From: Bacillus swezeyi
GTDB taxonomy: Bacteria > Bacillota > Bacilli > Bacillales > Bacillaceae
Reading direction: 5' to 3'
Length of the DNA: 64,000 nt
Assembly: GCF_001969815.1 (NCBI RefSeq)
Contig: NZ_MRBK01000006.1
Location: 434,001 to 498,000, forward strand
Every line of letters starts with the position of its first letter. Position 1 is the stretch's first letter. Shown here one piece after another: positions 47,574 to 55,787 of the stretch. A program made the translations under genes and the position numbers. The notes under the pieces are model-generated. The model was not told the origin of the DNA and did no database searches. It saw only the letters and a list, made by a program, of their open reading frames with translations.

Positions 47574-47757
47574 ATGAACAGAAACACCATGCACCAGTCA
47601 AGCTGATCACCATGATATTTATGGTCTGCACGTTTTCCATCGGTTTAGCCGAATACGTCGTTATGGGTATATGAACCTCTATTTCGAAGGATCTCTCTGT
47701 CCCGATTTCATCTACCGGTCTATTGGTAACGGCCTATGCGTCTGAGAAAAGGCGTGT
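47574..47757 (+). pseudogene. N-terminal remnant of an MFS transporter
   Basis: VKLITMIFMVCTFSIGLAEY followed by VVMG and then SISKDLSVPISSTGLLVTAY is the first membrane segment and following loop of a PbuE/YdhP-like MFS carrier. An in-frame TGA interrupts it near 47669 (expected ILTSIS), and the ATG at 47574 is in a different frame, so a frameshift is also present. The remaining roughly 330 codons are missing. It lies between the rhamnulokinase remnant and yvmA. Confidence 0.65.
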
Positions 47758-47791
47758 GGGAAACAGAACGGCTTTGACCGCAAAACGTGAG

Positions 47792-47825
47792 AAAAGCTGC
47801 CAGACTCAAGATCTGGCAGCTTTTT
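47792..47825 (-). terminator. Terminator overlapping the end of yvmA
   Basis: AAAAGCTGCCAGA and TCTGGCAGCTTTT form a perfect 13-bp stem with T tracts on both strands. The yvmA stop codon lies in the loop, so one arm is coding sequence. Confidence 0.9.
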
Positions 47826-49023
47826 GCTTTTGCGATGTTGAATGGTTCGTTTTCAGCCCCGCTATCAGCAGCAGCAGACTGGCAGCTGCGTATGCGATTC
47901 CGAACCAGCCAAATACGGAAACCGATGACAACCTTTCTAGAAGAAAACCTGATAGAATAGGTCCGCAGGCCATTCCGGTGTATCTGATAAAGTTAAACAT
48001 CCCTAACGCACTGCCTCTGTTATCCTCAAATTCGTTCGTCATCATTGTCGAGAACAGCGGCGGAATGAGCCCCATCGTGATACCAAAAAGGACGAGAGCG
48101 GCGGACATAAAGACAAGTGAGAATGAATGGGTGAAACCGAAAAAGACAATACTTCCGGCCGCCGTTAGATTGCCGTACAAAAACAGGCGTCCGAGCGATA
48201 CTTTCTTTTGGATCCATTTAAACAGCATACTGCCGGCAATTGTACTGACCGCTATCGGCAAATAAAGCAAACCGACGATTTTCAGGTCAAGATGGTAGCT
48301 GTCCGTTAATAAAATCGGCAGGTATACGATAATGGAAAAATAAATGAAAAAGATGAGAAAGCTTAAAATCAAAATCGCATTTCCCGTCCTGTTTTTGAAT
48401 ATGTCCGTATAGTGTGACATGAGTTTGTTTGCGGTCATATTCGCTTTCTTCCCCGTGTCCTCACGCGGAAAGTAAAATGCATTTGCCAAAAGCAGAATGA
48501 CGGACAGCCCGGTCAGAAACCAAAAAATACCCGGATAATTATAGCGCTCGCCGATGAATCCTCCAAGTATCGGCGCCGCTGCTGGCGCCACCGAAAGCAG
48601 CATTTGATACGTTCCCATCGCACTGCCCCGCTTCGTTCCTTCGAATAAACCGCCGATTGTTGTCGCTGCGATAAGAGGCAGCGCGGCTGTTCCAACCGCT
48701 TGCAGCACCCTGAAAATAAGAAACAGTGTAAAATCCTGAGCGGCGGCGCAGCCGATGCTGGCAATGACGGTTATGACGATGCTTGCCATCATCACAAATC
48801 TCGCACCTTTAAAATCAACAATCGATCCAAGAATGATCTGCATAACCGCCGTAATAAAAATAAACAGCGAAACAGACAGGTTCACCATCGAAACCGATAC
48901 ATGAAACGAATCTCTGATTAAAGGAATAATGGGTGAATAAATATTTTGATTTAACGATGCAAAAAACGCGCTTATACACACTAAGTACAAAATGAATGAA
49001 GAGCTTAATTTCAAGGGTTTCAT
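47806..49023 (-). CDS. yvmA: MFS transporter YvmA (pulcherriminic acid export)
   Basis: Exporter of 405 residues with 12 membrane segments. The MFS loop motif between segments 2 and 3 is [12 protein letters not shown], and motif C-like [19 protein letters not shown] marks a drug:proton antiporter. It is divergent from yvmC-cypX, with a shared 518-bp control region. YvmA is described in B. licheniformis as the transporter for pulcherriminic acid, the iron-chelating product of YvmC and CypX. A YvmB-type operator sits at its predicted transcription start. Confidence 0.92.
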   Translation of the reverse strand: MKPLKLSSSFILYLVCISAFFASLNQNIYSPIIPLIRDSFHVSVSMVNLSVSLFIFITAVMQIILGSIVDFKGARFVMMASIVITVIASIGCAAAQDFTLFLIFRVLQAVGTAALPLIAATTIGGLFEGTKRGSAMGTYQMLLSVAPAAAPILGGFIGERYNYPGIFWFLTGLSVILLLANAFYFPREDTGKKANMTANKLMSHYTDIFKNRTGNAILILSFLIFFIYFSIIVYLPILLTDSYHLDLKIVGLLYLPIAVSTIAGSMLFKWIQKKVSLGRLFLYGNLTAAGSIVFFGFTHSFSLVFMSAALVLFGITMGLIPPLFSTMMTNEFEDNRGSALGMFNFIRYTGMACGPILSGFLLERLSSVSVFGWFGIAYAAASLLLLIAGLKTNHSTSQKQKAARS

Positions 49024-49087
49024 TTAAAACCGCCTGCCTTATTTTTGTTTATTCGTTAATAATATGCATAGAACAACCCGGAAAATC

Positions 49088-49101
49088 GTTTACCAGTTAA
49101 C
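49088..49101. promoter_or_regulatory. YvmB-type operator at the yvmA promoter
   Basis: GTTTACCAGTTAAC lies right at the predicted +1 of yvmA. The same 14-bp dyad type occurs at the yvmC promoter and twice at the yvmB promoter. Confidence 0.78.
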
Positions 49102-49108
49102 AAAAATA

Positions 49109-49137
49109 ATTGTAACTCTGCTCTTTCTAATTGTCAA
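49109..49137 (-). promoter_or_regulatory. Sigma-A promoter of yvmA
   Basis: Minus strand TTGACA (49132-49137), 17-bp spacer, TACAAT (49109-49114). Leader of about 80 nt to the yvmA ATG. Confidence 0.78.
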
Positions 49138-49297
49138 CAATGAAACCTTTTAATCATTTTAAGATTTTTTACACATTTTTAACATTTCTCTCTCTACCGC
49201 CCTATTATAAAGGATCTACCTGCACATTCCTGATAAAATATCCTCAAATTAGGGAAGAAAAGTTACGAATATTTTCATATTTTGAATTTGAATTGTG

Positions 49298-49326
49298 TTG
49301 ACAGCTGGAAAAGTTAGGGATAAAAT
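49298..49326 (+). promoter_or_regulatory. Sigma-A promoter of yvmC-cypX
   Basis: TTGACA (49298-49303), 17-bp spacer, TAAAAT (49321-49326). The predicted start near 49333 leaves a leader of about 210 nt before yvmC. Confidence 0.78.
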
Positions 49327-49333
49327 GACTATT

Positions 49334-49347
49334 GTTTACTAGTAAAC
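49334..49347. promoter_or_regulatory. YvmB-type operator at the yvmC promoter
   Basis: GTTTACTAGTAAAC is a perfect palindrome placed at the predicted +1, the same position relative to the -10 as at yvmA and yvmB. Confidence 0.78.
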
Positions 49348-49541
49348 TTTAAATCTTTAACCGGTTTTATTTTGAGCTCATACTTATCATTTCCATACCC
49401 CTTCACCACGACTCGCATCATCGCTGTATTCTTCACGATCCATACTGAAATGAGACCAGCCTATTCCCAGCTCTATAAGCCGCCTTATATACATCATTGA
49501 TTGCAAAAGAAGTCATTCTATGTTCGCTAAGGAGGAAATCA
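49348..49541 (+). other. Leader region of yvmC without coding signal
   Basis: About 195 nt between the operator and yvmC. It has no convincing ORF, riboswitch motif or terminator hairpin that I can see; the only clear element is the ribosome binding site TAAGGAGG just before the ATG. It may hold mRNA stability or other regulator sites. Confidence 0.4.
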
Positions 49542-50291
49542 ATGACAGAGCTTATGATTGAGAGCAAACACAGGCCATTCAAAACCGAAACTTTATCTCA
49601 AAACTGCCATGACATTTTGAAGCGCAAACGCCATGTTCTCATTGGCATCAGCCCGTTTAACAGCCGATTCTCTGAAGATTATATTGATCGGCTCATCGGC
49701 TGGGCCGTCCATGAATTTCAAGACGTGTCCGTGCTTTTGGCAGGAAAGGAAGCAGCCAATCTTCTTGAAGCGCTCGGCACTCCAAAAGGAAAGGCTGAAC
49801 GAAAAGTGAGGAAAGAAGTCTCACGGAACCGGAGATTTGCGGAAAGAGCACTTGAGGCGCATGGCGGGAATCCCGAAGCGATCCATACATTCTCCGATTT
49901 CACGGATCAGGCCGCATACCATCACTTGCGGATGGAAGTCGAAGATGCCTTTTTTGAACAGCCTCATTTCCGTAAAGCTTGCTTAGAGATGTCGAATGCG
50001 GCTATCCTTGGACGGGCCCGCGGCACTCAGATGGATATTCAAGACGTCAGTCAAGCCATGCTTGATCTCGCTGTTGAATATGTCATCGCTGAACTCCCGT
50101 TTTTCATCGCCGCTCCGGATATTTTAGGCGTGGAAGAGACACTTCTTGCTTATCACCGCCCCTGGGAGCTCGGCGAACAGATATCCAGAAATGAATTTTC
50201 CGTAAGAATGCGTCCGAATCAAGGGTATCTTATGGTTTCTGAACTGGACGAAAGTGTGGAATCTAAAAGCATGCAGGAGGAACGAGTATGA
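49542..50291 (+). CDS. yvmC: Cyclodileucine synthase YvmC
   Basis: tRNA-dependent cyclodipeptide synthase of 249 residues, the length of the B. licheniformis enzyme of known structure. It joins two leucines from Leu-tRNA into cyclo(Leu-Leu). The catalytic Ser falls exactly at residue 37 ([12 protein letters not shown]) with the ATG at 49542, which settles this start over the upstream in-frame ATG at 49497. Tyr and Glu residues of the second site are in [26 protein letters not shown] lies 6 nt before the ATG. The stop overlaps cypX by 4 nt. Confidence 0.97.
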   Translation: MTELMIESKHRPFKTETLSQNCHDILKRKRHVLIGISPFNSRFSEDYIDRLIGWAVHEFQDVSVLLAGKEAANLLEALGTPKGKAERKVRKEVSRNRRFAERALEAHGGNPEAIHTFSDFTDQAAYHHLRMEVEDAFFEQPHFRKACLEMSNAAILGRARGTQMDIQDVSQAMLDLAVEYVIAELPFFIAAPDILGVEETLLAYHRPWELGEQISRNEFSVRMRPNQGYLMVSELDESVESKSMQEERV

Positions 50292-51508
50292 ATCAATCGC
50301 TTAAAACATTCAGCGTGTTGTCTGAACAATACCATGAGGATCCTTACAAATACTTCTCTTATCTGCGGGAGACAGATCCTGTCCACTATGAGGAATTGCT
50401 TGACAGCTATTTCCTCAGCCGATATGAGGACGTTCGCCATGTGCTCCAACATCAGGATGTCTTTACGACAAAGTCGCTTGCCAAACGAGCCGAACCTGTC
50501 ATGCGCGGACCTGTTCTGGCCCAAATAAAGGGCAAAGAACATACGGCAAAACGAAGGATTGTTCTGCGGCGTTTTATCGGCGAGTCCCTTGAGCACCTTA
50601 CTCCGCTGATTAAAGAGAATGCCGAAAGGCTTTTGGCGCCGCATCTCGACAAAGGGCGGATCGACCTTGTCAATGATTTCGGAAAAACCTTCGCTGTTTG
50701 CGTAACCATGGATATTTTAGGTTTGGACAAGAACGATCACAAAACGGTCAGAAATTGGCACAGCGGTGTCGCCGATTTCATTACCAGTTTGAATCAGTTG
50801 CCTGAAGACCGTGAGCATTCCCTTAAATGCAGTGAACAGCTCGCAGAATATTTGAATCCGATCATCGCGGAAAGACGTGAAAATCCCGGACAAGATTTAA
50901 TATCAATCCTTTGCACTTCAGAATACGAAGGTGTAGCGATGTCAGACAGAGATATCCGCGCACTGATTCTCAACATATTGCTTGCTGCAACAGAGCCTGC
51001 GGATAAGACGCTCGCTTTGATGATCTATCATTTGCTGCATCATCCAGATCAAATGAATGATGTGCTGGAAGACCGTTCACTTGTGCCGAAGGCGATCGCT
51101 GAAACATTGCGTTATAAGCCGCCGGTGCAGCTCATTCCGCGGCAGCTGTCCCAAGACGCGGTCATCGGCGGTGTCGAACTGAAAGAGGGAACGACCGTAT
51201 TTTGTATGATCGGCGCCGCAAATCGTGATCCTGAAGCATTTGAACATCCGGATGAGTTCAACATTCACCGCGGCGATCTTGACGTCAAAAGCGCATTCAG
51301 CGGCGCGGCGCGGCACGTCGCATTCGGCTCAGGCGTCCACAACTGTGTAGGAGCGGGCTTTGCCAAGACAGAGATAGAACTTGTCGCAAACATCGTCTTG
51401 GATCAAATGCGAAATATCAAACTGGAGAAAAACTTCATTTATCGCGAGACAGGGCTTTACACGCGCGGCCCCGTCTCGCTCCGGATTCTGTTTGATCCCA
51501 AACGTTAG
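50288..51508 (+). CDS. cypX: Cytochrome P450 CypX (CYP134, pulcherriminic acid synthase)
   Basis: Heme enzyme of 406 residues that oxidises cyclo(Leu-Leu) to pulcherriminic acid. The heme Cys is in [17 protein letters not shown] (near residue 351); the ExxR helix is in [12 protein letters not shown]; the I-helix oxygen region is [12 protein letters not shown], where an Ala-Ala-Thr replaces the usual acid-alcohol pair. Overlaps yvmC by 4 nt. Product leaves through YvmA and precipitates iron as red pulcherrimin. Bidirectional terminator follows. Confidence 0.96.
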   Translation: MNQSLKTFSVLSEQYHEDPYKYFSYLRETDPVHYEELLDSYFLSRYEDVRHVLQHQDVFTTKSLAKRAEPVMRGPVLAQIKGKEHTAKRRIVLRRFIGESLEHLTPLIKENAERLLAPHLDKGRIDLVNDFGKTFAVCVTMDILGLDKNDHKTVRNWHSGVADFITSLNQLPEDREHSLKCSEQLAEYLNPIIAERRENPGQDLISILCTSEYEGVAMSDRDIRALILNILLAATEPADKTLALMIYHLLHHPDQMNDVLEDRSLVPKAIAETLRYKPPVQLIPRQLSQDAVIGGVELKEGTTVFCMIGAANRDPEAFEHPDEFNIHRGDLDVKSAFSGAARHVAFGSGVHNCVGAGFAKTEIELVANIVLDQMRNIKLEKNFIYRETGLYTRGPVSLRILFDPKR

Positions 51509-51513
51509 CTTTT

Positions 51514-51951
51514 TCAAAAAACCTCCTCCTCCCAAGAGGAGGTTTTTGCTTCATTGATGCTTGCCAGCTCATCAAATCCATCCCCGCCTTCAATAACATT
51601 TGAAAGCTCGTGGCATTGAACGATTTTGTAATCGTCCAGCTTAAAAATGGCGATTAATTCAATCCTCCCGCAATTCCCGCTCTTTTTGACAACCTCAACC
51701 GTATATCTTAATGTTGCGGTTTGAAGGTCTTCATCAAATAGGAATTCATGAAAAGGAGAAACCGTTATAGATTCAGCAACCTCCTTCAACGCCAGCATGT
51801 GGTCAGTAAGTTCAGCAAGGTCAATTTTGTTGCCGTCGGTTATTTGAATATACCGGCTGCTGAAATAATCAGGAATTTTTTCGACATTCATTTCTGAAAC
51901 AATATCTTGATACATTTGGCTTAAAAATTGTTTTGCTTCATTTTTATTCAT
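51514..51951 (-). CDS. NTF2/SnoaL-like small protein
   Basis: Protein of 145 residues with a cone-shaped alpha+beta fold pattern (N-terminal helix KQFLSQMYQDIVSEMN, then Tyr-rich strands; FDEDLQTATLRYTVEVV; GRIELIAIFKLDDYKIVQCH). SnoaL-type domains act as small enzymes or binding proteins. ATG 51951 has GAGAGGT 6 nt upstream; upstream in-frame starts overlap yvmB. It starts 13 nt after the yvmB stop and is probably in the same transcript, under the same autoregulated promoter. No link of this family to pulcherrimin is known to me. Confidence 0.75.
   Translation of the reverse strand: MNKNEAKQFLSQMYQDIVSEMNVEKIPDYFSSRYIQITDGNKIDLAELTDHMLALKEVAESITVSPFHEFLFDEDLQTATLRYTVEVVKKSGNCGRIELIAIFKLDDYKIVQCHELSNVIEGGDGFDELASINEAKTSSWEEEVF
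51516..51547. terminator. Bidirectional terminator of cypX and the NTF2-like gene
   Basis: AAAAACCTCCTC pairs with GAGGAGGTTTTT around a short loop. It covers the last codons of the convergent gene at 51514-51951, so it is partly coding. Confidence 0.85.
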
Positions 51952-51964
51952 CGGCTTACCTCTC

Positions 51965-52447
51965 TCAGATGTATTTTGACCATTCATTTAAAAACCGGGT
52001 GACCGTTTGCAGCTCAGACTCTGAAAATTGCTCGAACAGCTCGATGTAGCGCTGCTTCGCTATTTCATGCATGCGGTCATGAACCTCGGCCAGTTTTTTG
52101 CCTTCCTCTGTCAAGGTGTAATACAATTCTTTGTTGTTGTGTGGTTTTTTGTGAGATTCGATCATCTGGTGCTTCATGAGAACATTGACGGCTTTTGTAA
52201 TGGCTGCCTTTGAAACATGCAATTGTGCAGCAAGAGATGCGTTGTTGACATGGGCTTCGCTCTCATTAATGATCGAAACAATATGAAGCTGTGTCAGGGT
52301 CCAATGTTTACGCATGGGATCATCGGCTTTAAACGCTTCCTTTGCAAGTGCCTGCTGTTCATGCTGAGCCCGTTTTTCTCTTCTTAGGATAAAATCCTGA
52401 ACGGCTTGAAATGCTTGTTCATACGCGCTGTTTTCCACTCTTTTCAT
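51965..52447 (-). CDS. yvmB: MarR-family regulator YvmB
   Basis: Winged-helix repressor of 160 residues. The DNA-binding part is NASLAAQLHVSKAAITKAVN (near 85-104), and the wing is KPHNNKELYYTLTEEGKKLA. In B. subtilis and B. licheniformis YvmB controls yvmA, yvmC-cypX and itself. Four copies of a 14-bp dyad of MarR type sit at exactly these three promoters in this window, two of them in its own promoter, which supports autorepression. GGGAATG-like site before the ATG. Confidence 0.92.
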   Translation of the reverse strand: MKRVENSAYEQAFQAVQDFILRREKRAQHEQQALAKEAFKADDPMRKHWTLTQLHIVSIINESEAHVNNASLAAQLHVSKAAITKAVNVLMKHQMIESHKKPHNNKELYYTLTEEGKKLAEVHDRMHEIAKQRYIELFEQFSESELQTVTRFLNEWSKYI

Positions 52448-52463
52448 TCCCTTTCATGACATT

Positions 52464-52514
52464 GTTAACTGGTTAACTATTAAATAGTTTACCAGTTAAC
52501 AATTAATTTTTCAA
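52464..52514 (-). promoter_or_regulatory. yvmB promoter with double YvmB-type operator
   Basis: Minus strand TTGAAA (52509-52514), 17-bp spacer, TAAACT (52486-52491). Dyad GTTTACCAGTTAAC (52487-52500) covers the -10 and spacer; GTTAACTGGTTAAC (52464-52477) covers +1. Together they form a near-perfect inverted repeat of about 40 bp (52462-52502). Confidence 0.8.
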
Positions 52515-52534
52515 GCCCCATTTTCCCAGCAAAA

Positions 52535-52842
52535 AAGCATATGATACGGCTTCACCAGCCGTATCATATGCTTTAGATTGTTGACAAAATCCTAAAACGG
52601 TTTAAAGTTTTAGGATTTTGTCATCCTTTCAGCGTGACCCGAAACCTTTGCAGTCTAGGAAAGACGAGCATAGGGCTTTCACAGGACGTGATGACGGCGG
52701 CGTCCAGGCAGGACGCCTGAGCGATTAGCCGCCGTTCCTTCCTTGATTCGTGAGCACCGACGCGCAGGCCTGACAACGAATGCGAGGGTTTGTCGACACG
52801 CTGAAGCATATGATACGGCTTCACCAGCCGCATCATATGCTT
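52535..52842 (+). repeat. Interspersed repeat element copy 2 (longest), flanked by a duplicated hairpin
   Basis: Core 52575-52803. GACAAAATCCTAAAAC and GTTTTAGGATTTTGTC form a perfect 16-bp stem (52583-52622). CAGCGTG (near 52630) pairs with CACGCTG at the right end, and AAACC/GGTTT nest inside. A middle arm GGCGGC...GCCGCC encloses GCGTCC/GGACGC; this arm is missing from copies 1 and 3. The flanks 52535-52573 and 52804-52842 are a 39-base hairpin repeated with one mismatch. On the minus strand the left copy is followed by six T, so it is a terminator. Confidence 0.87.
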
Positions 52843-53345
52843 ACAGTTTACGTGATAAAACGAGCTTTTCCATCCTGTTGGGTAATAAACGTCATCACAA
52901 CGGTTCGCCGTTATTGGCGGACAGAGGGGATCATAATCTCGGCAGCCCGGCGAGGCCGGCTATTCACGCGAGCTGCATGATACAGGCTCTTCTCTCACCT
53001 AATTCCCTTTCCGGCACCGTGGAGCGTCAAGCGGGTGCCCGGAATCTGATCTTCAGCAGCTGGATTCACGGGCGTTCCAAACTCCCCGTACAGGCTGTAG
53101 TATCCGCCGCGCTCCTTCCTCAAGGAGATATCGTTTCTTTCTGAAAGGCCATGCGCCCTCAGCCAATCCGGCTTTCCCGCTTGCGTTTGCATGCCCTTTG
53201 ACGGCAAGCTCCCTTCAGCGTTCACAGGCTCCACGTCTAGATCCCGGATCTATAAATGCTTCTCCATTTAAAGTCCCCCCGAGGCAGGCAGTGAAAGAAA
53301 CCGTAAATTGGCTTGTTATCATATTAAACAAACCGAAACCGCAAG
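52843..53345. other. GC-rich, hairpin-rich non-coding stretch (degenerate element?)
   Basis: About 500 bp between repeat copy 2 and the glycosyltransferase gene. It is richer in G+C than its surroundings and has several strong stems: AGCCCGGC/GCCGGCT near 52950, TTCCGGCACC/GGTGCCCGGAA near 53010-53045, CTCCTT/AAGGAG near 53110. The longest frame on the minus strand (52995-53234, 79 codons) resembles no family I know and runs into stops. It may be a structured RNA, an intron remnant or a decayed gene. The segment 53300-53345 pairs AACCGTAA with TTACGGTT and probably ends the glycosyltransferase transcript. Confidence 0.4.
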
Positions 53346-53364
53346 CCGATCTTACGGTTTTCAT

Positions 53365-54540
53365 TTAAACACTATACATATCAGGCGAAACGTTTTTTTC
53401 CTCCACAAATCGATCGATGGCTTCTAATGCTCGTTTTGCCCCGCCGGATTCGCGAAAACTGTCTTTTATTTTGTGAATGCCTCGGGTATAGCTTTCAGTT
53501 GATAATACTTCGCTTACCGCTGCTTTCAATGATTCGGGGCTGACCTTGTCCTCAGCCAATGGATAACCGGCCCCAAGTTCTGCTAAACGCTTGGCGACGA
53601 TAGGCTGGTCTTTGTCATGGGGAATGACGACAAGCGGCACTTCGAAATGAATCGCTTCGTTCACACTGTTCATCCCGCCATGGGTGATAAAAGCATCCGC
53701 TTGTTTTAGCACTTCTAATTGGGGGACATAAGGAGAAATGATAAAGTGATCGGGCGCTTTTTTGAGCTGATGATGATCCGTTTTTTCTCCGGCGGCAATG
53801 ACCACTTTGCCTTTAAAATCAGAAAATGCGTCAATGCAAGTATTGAAAAACGCTTCTTTATTGTCAAGAATCGTTCCCATCGAAATATACAGGACCCGCT
53901 CTCCTTCGAGAGCTTCAAACGGGAACCTATCCGAACTTTTCCGCTCCGGGAAGGTCGGGCCGACAAAGACGTATTGATCGCCGAACAGTTCACTTTCCGG
54001 CTGAAAATAGCGGCTCGTGCAAACGATGTTCAATTCGGCGTCATTTCTCATAAACTGCACCGGGCTTTCCGGTTCTACGCCGTATTGCTCTTCGATCTCC
54101 CTCATTAGAACTTCAACTTCCGGGTCCCCTTGAGCGGCTTTGATCGGCCCGTGGGATTTCATAAATTCTTCATTGAATAAAAATGAGGCTGACGAAGAAA
54201 TCCCCGGAACCCCCAAGTAATCCCGCACCAGCTTGCCTGCGCCGAACGTATCGTAATAAACAAAATCAAATTCGATCTCATCTGCCAATTGCTTGACGAT
54301 ACGCAAAGTATCTTGGGCAATCCGAATAAAAAGTTTCAGCACTGAATCTTCGCCTTTCAACATCCCCATTAAATCAGGCTGCAGATGGACATTGACGCCG
54401 ACACCTTCAAGCCTTTCTTTGAATTTGTCAGTTGTAATATAGTGAACATTGTCTCCTCTTTCCACAAATGCTTTTGCGATGCCGAGAGTCGGATTAACGT
54501 GCCCCTCTGCCGGAACATTGATCATTAAAACGTTTGCCAT
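53365..54540 (-). CDS. MGT-family UDP-glycosyltransferase (YjiC/YojK-like)
   Basis: GT1-family, GT-B fold enzyme of 391 residues. The N-terminal acceptor domain starts MANVLMINVPAEGHVNPTLG with the catalytic His of GHVNP; the C-terminal donor domain has the short UDP-binding signature FITHGGMNSVNEAIHFEVPL and PHDKDQP. Bacillus members transfer glucose to macrolides, flavonoids and other phenols. AAAGGAGTG precedes the ATG. It lies in an accessory stretch next to repeat copy 2, and no biosynthetic partner is adjacent. Confidence 0.88.
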   Translation of the reverse strand: MANVLMINVPAEGHVNPTLGIAKAFVERGDNVHYITTDKFKERLEGVGVNVHLQPDLMGMLKGEDSVLKLFIRIAQDTLRIVKQLADEIEFDFVYYDTFGAGKLVRDYLGVPGISSSASFLFNEEFMKSHGPIKAAQGDPEVEVLMREIEEQYGVEPESPVQFMRNDAELNIVCTSRYFQPESELFGDQYVFVGPTFPERKSSDRFPFEALEGERVLYISMGTILDNKEAFFNTCIDAFSDFKGKVVIAAGEKTDHHQLKKAPDHFIISPYVPQLEVLKQADAFITHGGMNSVNEAIHFEVPLVVIPHDKDQPIVAKRLAELGAGYPLAEDKVSPESLKAAVSEVLSTESYTRGIHKIKDSFRESGGAKRALEAIDRFVEEKNVSPDMYSV

Positions 54541-54736
54541 GTTCTTTCACTCCTTTCTCTATGAAAAATTTTACAAATAAAACCGGCTGCTGTCTTCCAA
54601 CTAAAGTCTGAAAGTGCAGGGGCATTTAGCAGGAGGCATGCAGAACGGTTTTGTTCATCCGGGCAAACAGGGTAAAATGAATATGCGGGACATGCATCAT
54701 TACATATCACAACCAAATCAAGAGAGGAGAATGAAA

Positions 54737-55783
54737 ATGGATAGGATTCGCACAGGATTGTTAGGATACGGGTTGTCGGGATCGGTTTTTCATGCGCCTT
54801 TATTATCGGTTTTAAACGAGTTTGAGATAAGAAAAGTGATGACTTCGAAAAAAGAACAAGTCACGCAAGACTTGCCGGGGGCGGAAGCCGTCAGTTCGAT
54901 CGAAGAAATTGCAGGTGATCCGGCCATCGACCTCGTGATCGTGACAACGCCGAGCGGACTTCATTTTGAAATGGCGAAAGAATGCCTTCTTGCCGGAAAG
55001 CATGTCGTCTTGGAAAAGCCGATGACGGCAACGGCTGAAGAAGCAGAAGAATTAATTGCGGCAGCCAAAGAAAAAGGCGTCCTCCTCAGCGTATACCACA
55101 ACAGAAGATGGGACAACGACTTTTTGACAATCAAACAGCTGATCAAGGAAGGGCGCCTGGGAGAAGTAAACACGTTCCATGCCTCCTACGATCGCTTCCG
55201 GCCGAATGTCAGACAGCGCTGGAGAGAGCAAAAAGGCCCGGGCTCCGGTGCGCTCTATGATTTGGGATCACACTTGATTGACCAGGCGCTTCATTTATTC
55301 GGCATGCCAAACGGTGTGACAGCTAAAGTGACGGCTCAACGGGAACATGCCGAAACAGACGATTATTTCCATGTTGTGCTGCATTACGATAAACTCCAAG
55401 TGATTCTGCACTCTGGCTCGATCGTTCCGGAAAACGGCCCCCGCTATCAGGTTCACGGATCTAAGGGCAGCTTTATCAAATACGGCATCGATGGCCAGGA
55501 GGAAGCGCTCAGAGCCGGCAAAAAACCGAGCGGCGATGCTTGGGGAAGAGATACAGCCGAGTTCTACGGAAAGTTAACCGTGATCGACGGGGATGATGTC
55601 AAAAAAGAAACCGTGGAGACACTGCCAGGCTCTTACTTAACCTATTACAAGGAGATTGCATCAAGTATTCTTGAAGGCGGCAAACTGCCAGTCACCGCTG
55701 AGGAAGGCCTCTCCGTCATTCGGATCATCGAAGCCGCACAAAAAAGCAGCGATACGAAAAAGACCGTTTTCATAAACGGATAA
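54737..55783 (+). CDS. iolU: Gfo/Idh/MocA-family oxidoreductase, IolU (YvaA)-like scyllo-inositol dehydrogenase
   Basis: NAD(P)-dependent dehydrogenase of 348 residues. The Rossmann start is TGLLGYGLSGSVFHAPLL, the family motif with catalytic Lys is VVLEKPMTATAEEA, and the substrate domain has GSGALYDLGSHLIDQALHLF. ATG 54737 follows GAGAGGAG by 7 nt; the ATG at 54731 is too close to that site. In B. subtilis iolU (yvaA) encodes an NADP-dependent scyllo-inositol 2-dehydrogenase and lies next to azoR2, as here. A repeat element separates the two genes. Confidence 0.85.
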   Translation: MDRIRTGLLGYGLSGSVFHAPLLSVLNEFEIRKVMTSKKEQVTQDLPGAEAVSSIEEIAGDPAIDLVIVTTPSGLHFEMAKECLLAGKHVVLEKPMTATAEEAEELIAAAKEKGVLLSVYHNRRWDNDFLTIKQLIKEGRLGEVNTFHASYDRFRPNVRQRWREQKGPGSGALYDLGSHLIDQALHLFGMPNGVTAKVTAQREHAETDDYFHVVLHYDKLQVILHSGSIVPENGPRYQVHGSKGSFIKYGIDGQEEALRAGKKPSGDAWGRDTAEFYGKLTVIDGDDVKKETVETLPGSYLTYYKEIASSILEGGKLPVTAEEGLSVIRIIEAAQKSSDTKKTVFING

Positions 55784-55787
55784 AGTA

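Noticed and set aside
49088..52500. The repeated GTTAAC-type dyads as a CRISPR or transposon repeat
   Set aside because: They are short, sit precisely at promoters of three genes controlled by one MarR protein and have no regular spacing, so they are operators.
52995..53234. The 79-codon minus-strand frame as a real gene
   Set aside because: No family match, no ribosome binding site, and it overlaps several strong hairpins; it is described as non-coding or degenerate sequence instead.
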